From: Alphaproteobacteria bacterium
Lineage (GTDB): Bacteria > Pseudomonadota > Alphaproteobacteria > ATCC43930 > CGMCC-115725
Reading direction: 5' to 3'
Length of the DNA: 6,655 nucleotides
NCBI GenBank assembly: GCA_028866355.1
Contig: JAGWIH010000128.1
Span: 1-6,655, forward strand
Part shown: positions 1 through 6,655 of the stretch, piece after piece
How the letters are laid out: each line of letters opens with the position of its first letter
Position numbering within the stretch: position 1 is the stretch's first letter
The notes under the pieces: generated by a model
What the model saw: only the letters and a program-made list of their open reading frames with translations
Told to the model about the DNA's origin: nothing
Databases searched by the model: none
Translations under genes and position numbers: made by a program

Positions 1-49
1 ACTCTTTTCCCGATAATGGCGCACCAGCAACGGCCACCGCGTCACCGAC

Positions 50-976
50 GTGATCGATAAGCTCGAATTTCTTCTCGCGCTCGCGCGCGAGCGCCATTTC
101 GGACGCGCCGCCGAAGTTTGCGGCGTGACGCAACCGACGCTGTCGGCGGGCGTGAAGCAGCTCGAGGATCAGTTCGGCATCCTGTTGGTCAATCGCGGCT
201 CGCGGTTTGTCGGCCTGACGCCGGAAGGCGATCGCGTTCTCGGCTGGGCCAAGCGCATCGTCGGCGATGTGCGTGCGATGCGCCAGGAAGTGAACGCGCT
301 CAAACAGGGGCGGTTGGTCGGCCATCTGCGCATCGCGGTGATTCCGACGGCGCTGCCGATGGTTTCAGCCTTGACCACGCCGTTTCGCGAGCGTCATCCC
401 GACGTGCGCTTCACCATCCGCTCCAGCACGTCGATCGAGGCACTGACCTGGCTCGACAATCTTCAGGTCGACGCCGGCATCACCTATCTCGACAACGAGC
501 CGACCGGCAGCGTGCGCGCGATCCCGCTCTATCGCGAGCGCTACCAACTACTGATCTCAGCCGACAGTCCGCTTGGCAGCCGCCGCAGCGTCACCTGGGC
601 CGAAGTCGGACACATTCCGCTTTGCCTGTTGACGCCGGACAATCAGAACCGCCGCATCATCAATCGCCTGCTGCACGATTCCGGCAGCGGCGAGGACCAA
701 GTGCCGACGCTGGAATCGAATTCGATGACGGTGCTGGTGTCGCACGTCCGTACCGGCCGCTGGGCCAGCGTCATGCCGGCGATCCTCGCCGAAACGCTCG
801 GGCTGACCGGCACGGTGCAGGCGATTCCAATCGTCGAGCCGGCGGCGTTTCACACCGTCGGTCTTGTCGTGCCGAAGCGCGAGACCATGACGCCGGCGAC
901 GGCGGCGCTCGTCGCCGAAGCGTTGAAAGTCGCCAAAGTGCTCGACGTCGAAGTGGCGAATTCGGACGTCGCATAG
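50..976 (+). CDS. LysR-family transcriptional regulator, probable regulator of the fds operon
   Basis: This is a full-length LysR-type regulator of 308 residues, a normal size for the family. Residues 1-60 form the winged helix-turn-helix; the recognition segment is around 25-42 (TQPTLSAGVKQLEDQ), followed by the typical wing LTPEGDRVL at 56-64. A linker helix covers about 65-88, and residues 91-300 are the periplasmic-binding-protein-like effector domain, beginning GHLRIAVIPT. The start is a GTG: it places the helix-turn-helix at the usual distance from the N-terminus, an in-frame TAA at 14-16 blocks extension, and no in-frame Met occurs before residue 77. No convincing Shine-Dalgarno sequence precedes it. 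It reads in the same direction as fdsG, 127 bases upstream, with LysR-type palindromes in between. By context it is the counterpart of FdsR, the LysR regulator known beside fds operons such as that of Cupriavidus necator; that role and its effector are inference. Confidence 0.93.
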   Translation: MIDKLEFLLALARERHFGRAAEVCGVTQPTLSAGVKQLEDQFGILLVNRGSRFVGLTPEGDRVLGWAKRIVGDVRAMRQEVNALKQGRLVGHLRIAVIPTALPMVSALTTPFRERHPDVRFTIRSSTSIEALTWLDNLQVDAGITYLDNEPTGSVRAIPLYRERYQLLISADSPLGSRRSVTWAEVGHIPLCLLTPDNQNRRIINRLLHDSGSGEDQVPTLESNSMTVLVSHVRTGRWASVMPAILAETLGLTGTVQAIPIVEPAAFHTVGLVVPKRETMTPATAALVAEALKVAKVLDVEVANSDVA

Positions 977-993
977 ATGCGACTGATCGCGCG

Positions 994-1025
994 ATAGGCG
1001 CGGCCTATCAATAGACATGTTCTAT
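994..1025. promoter_or_regulatory. Tandem LysR-type operator: two ATAG-N7-CTAT palindromes
   Basis: Two dyads with the same outer tetranucleotides lie side by side. The first is ATAG-GCGCGGC-CTAT at 994-1008; its arms extend to GATAGGC/GCCTATC (993-999 and 1003-1009). The second is ATAG-ACATGTT-CTAT at 1011-1025, with arms ATAGA/TCTAT. Both fit the T-N11-A core known for LysR-type binding sites. Their centres (about 1001 and 1018) are 17 bases apart, separated by only the dinucleotide CA. They sit 17 bases after the regulator's stop codon and 78 bases before the fdsG start, where an activator site would be expected. Binding by the adjacent regulator is inferred, not shown. Confidence 0.65.
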
Positions 1026-1045
1026 CGCAACACGAGTCCGCTTTA

Positions 1046-1074
1046 TTGATACGCGCGATGCGCAAGCGTCATAT
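1046..1074 (+). promoter_or_regulatory. Candidate fds operon promoter
   Basis: TTGATA at 1046-1051 matches the sigma70 -35 consensus at five of six positions. Seventeen bases later, TCATAT at 1069-1074 is a poor -10 (three of six). A weak -10 would suit a promoter that depends on an activator. A start site near 1081 would put the second operator palindrome (centre 1018) at about -63, close to the -65 position typical of LysR recognition sites, and would leave a leader of about 23 bases before fdsG. Placement is inference from spacing and no other promoter motif is clear. Confidence 0.3.
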
Positions 1075-1103
1075 CCGCCTGAATCAAACAGCGCGGATGT
1101 GTC

Positions 1104-1576
1104 ATGGCGCGATACGAAACGTGGAGCGAGAAACGCGGCGCTGAAATTATCCAGCAGAACGCCTGGCAAGCGGGCGCGGCGCTGCCGATCCTGCACGCCC
1201 TTCAGGAGACTTTCGGTTACGTTCACGCCGATGCCGTGAAAATGGTGGCGTCGGCGCTCAACCTATCGCGCGCCGAAATGCACGGCATCGTCACGTTCTA
1301 TCACGATTTCCGTTCGGCGCCGGCCGGCGACCACGTGCTGAAGCTGTGCCGCGCCGAGGCCTGCCAGTCGATGGGCGCCGATGCGCTCGCGGCGCACGCG
1401 CGCGAAAAGCTGCGCGTCGATTGGCACGGAACCACCACGGACAAGCGGGTGACGCTCGAGCCGGTGTTCTGTCTCGGCCTGTGCGCCTGTGCGCCGGCGG
1501 CGATGCTGGATAACCAAGTCCATGGCCGGCTCGACGCCAAGCGCCTCGATACTCTCATCGACGGCGCACGCCGGTC

Positions 1577-1580
<4 letters not shown>
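1104..1580 (+). CDS. fdsG: NAD-dependent formate dehydrogenase gamma subunit, [2Fe-2S] protein (NuoE-like)
   Basis: FdsG is the small electron-transfer subunit of the cytoplasmic FdsABG formate dehydrogenase and a homologue of complex I NuoE. It has an N-terminal helical part (about 1-75, with the family segment ALPILHALQETFGYV at 26-40 and MHGIVTFYHDF near 59-69) and a thioredoxin-like C-terminal domain. The [2Fe-2S] ligands are visible as C82-x4-C87 and C123-x3-C127. At 158 residues it is normal for the family. In the known enzyme this cluster sits next to the FMN of FdsB, off the main electron route. The ATG at 1104 is the only sensible start, since an in-frame TGA at 1080-1082 closes the frame upstream; the ribosome site is weak (GGA at 1095-1097). 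It is the first gene of the operon, and its TGA overlaps the ATG of fdsB. The four-gene context separates it from a true complex I subunit. Confidence 0.95.
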
Positions 1581-3134
<1,554 letters not shown>

Positions 3135-3136
<2 letters not shown>

Positions 3137-3139
3137 GAG
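3135..3139 (+). promoter_or_regulatory. Shine-Dalgarno sequence of fdsA
   Basis: AGGAG lies six bases before the fdsA ATG and overlaps the TAG stop codon of fdsB. It is the only strong ribosome-binding site in the operon; the other internal starts rely on ATGA overlaps. This suggests that the large catalytic subunit is initiated independently as well as by coupling. Confidence 0.75.
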
Positions 3140-3145
3140 AGCCTC

Positions 3146-5998
3146 ATGTCACTGATCAAGGAAACCGATTACGGCACGCCGGCCGCCAAAAGCGACAAGA
3201 AGATCACGCTGACGATCGACGGCTTCACCGTCACGGTGCCGGAAGGCACCTCGATCATGCGTGCGGCAATGAATGTGGGCACGGAAGTGCCGCGGCTTTG
3301 CGCCACGGATTCGGTTGCGGCCTTCGGCTCGTGCCGTCTCTGCCTGGTCGAGATCGCCGGCCGCGCCGGCACGCCGGCGTCCTGCACCACGCCGGTCGCG
3401 GAAGGCATGGCGGTGACGACACAAAGCGCGCGGCTGAAGGACCTCCGCCGCAACGTCATGGAGCTCTATATCTCCGACCATCCGCTCGATTGCCTCACCT
3501 GCTCGGCGAACGGCAATTGCGAGCTGCAGGACACGGCCGGCGCCGTCGGCTTGCGCGAAGTGCGTTATGGCTACGAGGGCGAAAACCATCTCAAGGCCGA
3601 AAAGGACACATCCAATCCCTATTTCACCTTCGATCCGGCGAAGTGCATCGTCTGTTCGCGCTGCGTGCGCGCCTGTGAAGAGGTGCAGGGCACCTTTGCG
3701 CTGACCGTGGACGGCCGCGGCTTCCAATCGACCATCGAAGCCGGAATGGCCGAATCGTTTCTCGAATCCGAATGCGTCTCGTGCGGCGCTTGCGTGCAGG
3801 CCTGCCCGACGGCGACGCTGATGGAGAAGTCGGTCATCGAAGTCGGCCAGCCCGAGCATTCGGTGGTCACGACCTGCGCCTATTGCGGCGTCGGTTGCAG
3901 CTTCAAGGCCGAGATGCGCGGCAGCGAGCTGGTGCGCATGGTGCCGTACAAGGACGGCAAGGCGAATCACGGCCATTCCTGCGTCAAAGGCCGCTTCGCC
4001 TGGGGCTATGCGACGCATCGCGATCGCATCCTGAAGCCTATGGTGCGCGAGAAGATCACCGATCCATGGCGCGAAGTGTCGTGGGAAGAGGCACTCGGCC
4101 GCGTCGCCTCCGAGTTCAAGCGCATTCAGGCGAAATACGGCCGCGGCTCGATCGGCGGCATCACGTCGTCGCGCTGCACCAATGAAGAGACCTATCTGGT
4201 GCAGAAGCTGGTGCGCGCCGTGTTCGGCAACAACAACGTCGATACCTGCGCGCGCGTCTGCCATTCGCCGACCGGCTATGGCCTGAGCAAGACCTTCGGC
4301 ACCTCGGCCGGCACCCAGGATTTCGACTCGGTCGAAGAGGCCGAAATCATCATGGTCATCGGCGCCAACCCGACCGACGCCCATCCGGTGTTCGGCTCGC
4401 AGATGAAGAAGCGGCTGCGCGCCGGCGCCAAGCTGATCGTCATCGATCCGCGGCGCACCGATCTGGTGCGTTCGGCGCACATTGCCGCCGATTACCATTT
4501 GCCGATCCGGCCCGGCACCAACGTCGCCGTACTCAACGCATTGGCGCATGTCGTCGTCACCGAGGGGCTGGTGAACCGCGCGTTCGTCGAAGAGCGCTGC
4601 GACAAGGCAGCGTTCGCCGAATGGGCGAGCTTCGTCGCGTTGCCGGAAAACAGTCCGGAAACCGTCGCGCCGCTCGCTGGCCTCGACGCCAAAGAGATCC
4701 GCGCCGCGGCCCGGCTTTATGCCACCGGCGGCAACGCTGCGATCTATTACGGCCTCGGCGTCACCGAGCACAGCCAGGGCACGACGGCGGTCATGGGAAT
4801 GGCCAATCTCGCGATGGCCACCGGCAACATCGGCCGGCGCGGCGTCGGCGTGAATCCGCTGCGCGGCCAGAACAACGTCCAAGGCTCGTGCGACATGGGC
4901 TCGTTTCCGCACGAACTCTCCGGCTATCGCCATATCTCGGACGAGGCGACGCGCGCCTTGTTCGAGGCGGCCTGGGGCGTGACGCTCGAGCCCGAGCCGG
5001 GCCTGCGGATTCCCAACATGTTCGATGCTGCGCTCGACGGCAGCTTCCGCGGCCTCTACGTCCAGGGCGAGGACATCGTCCAGTCGGATCCCGACACCAA
5101 GCACGTCACCGCCGGCTTGGCGGCGATGGAATGCATCGTGGTGCAGGATCTGTTCCTCAACGAGACCGCGAACTTCGCGCACGTCTTCCTGCCGGGTTCG
5201 ACCTTCCTCGAGAAGGACGGCACGTTCACCAATGCCGAGCGCCGCATCGGCCGCGTGCGCAAGGTGATGGCGCCGAAGAACGGCTATGCCGATTGGGAAA
5301 TCACCATCGCCATCGCCAAGGCGATGGGCTTCGAGATGACCTACGCGCACCCGTCCGAGATCATGGACGAGATCGCGCGGCTGACGCCGACCTTCACCGG
5401 CGTTTCGTTCAAGAAGCTCGACGAGGTCGGTTCGATCCAATGGCCGTGCAACGACAAGGCGCCGGAAGGCACGCCGATCATGCATATCGGCACCTTTGTC
5501 CGCGGCAAGGGCAACTTCATGGTCACCGAATACGTGCCGACGGATGAAAAGGTCGGGCCGCGCTTCCCGCTGCTGCTGACCACCGGCCGCATCCTCAGCC
5601 AATACAATGTCGGCGCGCAGACACGGCGCACCGACAACGTCGTCTGGCACGAGGAAGACCGGCTCGAAATCCATCCGCACGACGCCGAAGAGCGCGGCGT
5701 GCGCGACGGCGATTGGGTGCGGCTCGCCAGCCGTTCCGGCGAGACCACCCTGCGCGCGCGCATCACCGAACGCGTGGCGCCGGGCGTGGTCTACACGACG
5801 TTCCATCACCCCAACACCCAGGCCAACGTGGTGACCACCGACTATGCCGACTGGGCGACAAGTTGTCCGGAATACAAGGTGACGGCGGTCCAGATCTCGC
5901 CGTCGAACGGGCCGACCGAGTGGCAGGAAAGCTACCGCGACATGGCGGAAAAGAGCCGCCGGATCGACGTCAAGGTGCCGGCCACCGCCGCCGAATGA
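3146..5998 (+). CDS. fdsA: NAD-dependent formate dehydrogenase alpha subunit, Mo/W bis-MGD catalytic subunit
   Basis: FdsA oxidises formate to CO2 in the cytoplasm. Its NuoG-like N-terminus holds a [2Fe-2S] ferredoxin domain (C52, C63, C66, C80), a His-Cys [4Fe-4S] site (H112, C116, C119, C125) and two CxxCxxCxxxC [4Fe-4S] sites (C167/C170/C173/C177 and C210/C213/C216/C220). From about 240 begins the molybdopterin oxidoreductase part, with a [4Fe-4S] site C244-x2-C247-x3-C251...C279 and K281 in the usual electron-relay position. The metal ligand is C372 in CARVCHSP, followed by H373. R573 in RGQNNVQGSCDMG is the substrate arginine, 201 residues after the Cys as in the R. capsulatus pair C386/R587. 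Residues from about 805 form the C-terminal dinucleotide-binding domain. There is no signal peptide or twin-arginine motif. The 950-residue length matches FdsA (about 958), and all key residues are present. The stop overlaps the start of fdhD. Confidence 0.97.
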   Translation: MSLIKETDYGTPAAKSDKKITLTIDGFTVTVPEGTSIMRAAMNVGTEVPRLCATDSVAAFGSCRLCLVEIAGRAGTPASCTTPVAEGMAVTTQSARLKDLRRNVMELYISDHPLDCLTCSANGNCELQDTAGAVGLREVRYGYEGENHLKAEKDTSNPYFTFDPAKCIVCSRCVRACEEVQGTFALTVDGRGFQSTIEAGMAESFLESECVSCGACVQACPTATLMEKSVIEVGQPEHSVVTTCAYCGVGCSFKAEMRGSELVRMVPYKDGKANHGHSCVKGRFAWGYATHRDRILKPMVREKITDPWREVSWEEALGRVASEFKRIQAKYGRGSIGGITSSRCTNEETYLVQKLVRAVFGNNNVDTCARVCHSPTGYGLSKTFGTSAGTQDFDSVEEAEIIMVIGANPTDAHPVFGSQMKKRLRAGAKLIVIDPRRTDLVRSAHIAADYHLPIRPGTNVAVLNALAHVVVTEGLVNRAFVEERCDKAAFAEWASFVALPENSPETVAPLAGLDAKEIRAAARLYATGGNAAIYYGLGVTEHSQGTTAVMGMANLAMATGNIGRRGVGVNPLRGQNNVQGSCDMGSFPHELSGYRHISDEATRALFEAAWGVTLEPEPGLRIPNMFDAALDGSFRGLYVQGEDIVQSDPDTKHVTAGLAAMECIVVQDLFLNETANFAHVFLPGSTFLEKDGTFTNAERRIGRVRKVMAPKNGYADWEITIAIAKAMGFEMTYAHPSEIMDEIARLTPTFTGVSFKKLDEVGSIQWPCNDKAPEGTPIMHIGTFVRGKGNFMVTEYVPTDEKVGPRFPLLLTTGRILSQYNVGAQTRRTDNVVWHEEDRLEIHPHDAEERGVRDGDWVRLASRSGETTLRARITERVAPGVVYTTFHHPNTQANVVTTDYADWATSCPEYKVTAVQISPSNGPTEWQESYRDMAEKSRRIDVKVPATAAE

Positions 5999-6655
5999 GC
6001 GCCGACGGCTTCAGCCCGGTCAAACGGGTGCGACGGATCGCTTGGCGCGGCGGCGACGCCGCGCCGGGCGAGCGTGCGATTCCCGAGGAAACCGCGATCG
6101 CGCTCACCTACAACCGCGTCACGCACGCGGTGATGATGGCGACGCCGGCCGATCTCGAGGATTTCGGCGTCGGCTTCAGCCTGTCTGAAGGCATCGTTTC
6201 GCGCGCTGGCGATATCCACGATATCGAGATCGTGCCGGGCGACGACGGCATCGACGTGCGCCTATGGCTTGCCGACGAACGCGCCGATTCCTTCACCGCG
6301 CGCCGTCGCTATCTCGCAGGCCCGACCGGCTGCGGCCTGTGCGGCGTCGACAGCTTGGCCGAAGCCATGCGGCCGCCGCGCGAAGTGACGTCCGATTTCC
6401 GGGTTTCGGCCGAAGCGCTCGCTGCGGCGATCGCCGCGCTGCCGGCCGGCCAGAGCCTCAACCGCCAGACCCGCGCGGTTCACGCTGCCGCCTATTGGGA
6501 GCCCGGCCGCGGCATCGTCGCCTTGCGCGAAGATGTCGGCCGGCACAACGCGCTCGACAAGCTCGCCGGTGCCTTGGCGCGCGATGGAATCCGCGCCGGC
6601 AGCGGCGCCGTGCTGCTGACCAGCCGCGTCTCGGTCGAGCTGATTCAGAAGGCGG
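5995..6655 (+). CDS. fdhD: FdhD/FdsC sulfurtransferase for formate dehydrogenase cofactor activation (3' end outside window)
   Basis: An open frame starts at the ATG overlapping the fdsA stop (ATGA) and stays open to the window end, giving 220 complete codons. It is recognisable as FdhD, called FdsC in fds operons. The protein transfers sulfur from a cysteine desulfurase to the bis-MGD cofactor and delivers it to the catalytic subunit; without it the enzyme is inactive. Visible family motifs are DFGVGFSLSEGI at 56-67, GPTGCGLCGV at 109-118 with the sulfur-carrying pair C113 and C116, EDVGRHNALDKL at 179-190, and TSRVSVELIQKA at 209-220. The family is usually about 260-290 residues, so roughly 40-70 are missing beyond the edge. 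There is no strong Shine-Dalgarno sequence, so initiation is probably coupled to fdsA. A GTG at codon 12 is a less likely start. The order fdsG-fdsB-fdsA-fdhD matches the known fdsGBAC layout. Confidence 0.95.
   Translation, partial: MSADGFSPVKRVRRIAWRGGDAAPGERAIPEETAIALTYNRVTHAVMMATPADLEDFGVGFSLSEGIVSRAGDIHDIEIVPGDDGIDVRLWLADERADSFTARRRYLAGPTGCGLCGVDSLAEAMRPPREVTSDFRVSAEALAAAIAALPAGQSLNRQTRAVHAAAYWEPGRGIVALREDVGRHNALDKLAGALARDGIRAGSGAVLLTSRVSVELIQKA

Noticed and set aside
12..17. GATAAT as a -10 element for the lysR gene.
   Set aside because: It matches five of six consensus bases, but any -35 element would fall outside the window, so it cannot be supported.
16..60. A 14-codon open frame (ATG at 16, TAA at 58-60) overlapping the lysR start, as a possible leader peptide.
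   Set aside because: It has no Shine-Dalgarno sequence and a low-complexity Arg/Pro/His content expected by chance in GC-rich DNA.
993..1009. GATAGGC/GCCTATC hairpin just after the lysR stop as a transcription terminator.
   Set aside because: No T-run follows the 7-bp stem, and the adjacent second palindrome shares the same ATAG/CTAT arms, so an operator explains both better.
994..1025. A true OxyR site.
   Set aside because: The spacing between the two dyads is 2 bases rather than the 7 of the OxyR consensus, and the neighbouring LysR protein has no evident pair of redox cysteines in the OxyR position; only C24 and C192 occur in it.
4259..4261. Selenocysteine at the catalytic position, as in E. 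coli FdhF.
   Set aside because: The codon is TGC, an ordinary cysteine, as in other FdsA proteins.
3149..5809. A very long open frame on the − strand opposite fdsA, and a similar one opposite fdsB (1802-3088).
   Set aside because: Both mirror the codon bias of the strongly supported + strand genes. High GC at third positions removes stops from the opposite frame, and the translations are Arg/Ala/His-rich with no recognisable motif.

Overview
The window is a high-GC, alphaproteobacterial-looking segment (GC-rich third codon positions; protein variants close to those of Rhizobiales and Rhodobacterales, though the exact genus cannot be read from the sequence). It holds nearly all of a soluble, molybdenum- (or tungsten-) dependent NAD+-linked formate dehydrogenase operon of the fds type, with its probable regulator in front. 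All genes lie on the + strand.

Layout: bases 1-49 are the end of an upstream non-coding stretch. A LysR-family regulator occupies 50-976. A 127-base gap (977-1103) carries two back-to-back ATAG-N7-CTAT palindromes of the LysR operator type (994-1008 and 1011-1025), followed by a weak sigma70-like promoter candidate. The structural genes follow: fdsG (1104-1580), fdsB (1577-3136), fdsA (3146-5998) and fdhD, also called fdsC (5995 to beyond the window end). fdsG/fdsB and fdsA/fdhD share ATGA stop/start overlaps, and fdsB-fdsA are 9 bases apart with a good Shine-Dalgarno sequence, so these four are one transcription and translation unit.

How the genes work together: FdsA oxidises formate to CO2 at a bis-MGD metal centre. 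Electrons pass along a chain of Fe-S clusters in FdsA to the FMN of FdsB, where NAD+ is reduced. FdsG carries a further [2Fe-2S] cluster beside the FMN. The cluster ligands visible here are four [4Fe-4S] and one [2Fe-2S] in FdsA, one [4Fe-4S] in FdsB and one [2Fe-2S] in FdsG. They match the known complement of the Rhodobacter capsulatus type FdsABG enzyme. FdhD is the sulfur-transfer chaperone that activates the metal cofactor. The LysR protein is the obvious candidate for control of the operon.

Nothing in the window is a clearly undescribed system. The part most worth a second look is the compact double-palindrome operator between the regulator and fdsG. The small fdsD subunit usual in such operons is not present before the window ends; if it exists here, it lies downstream of fdhD.
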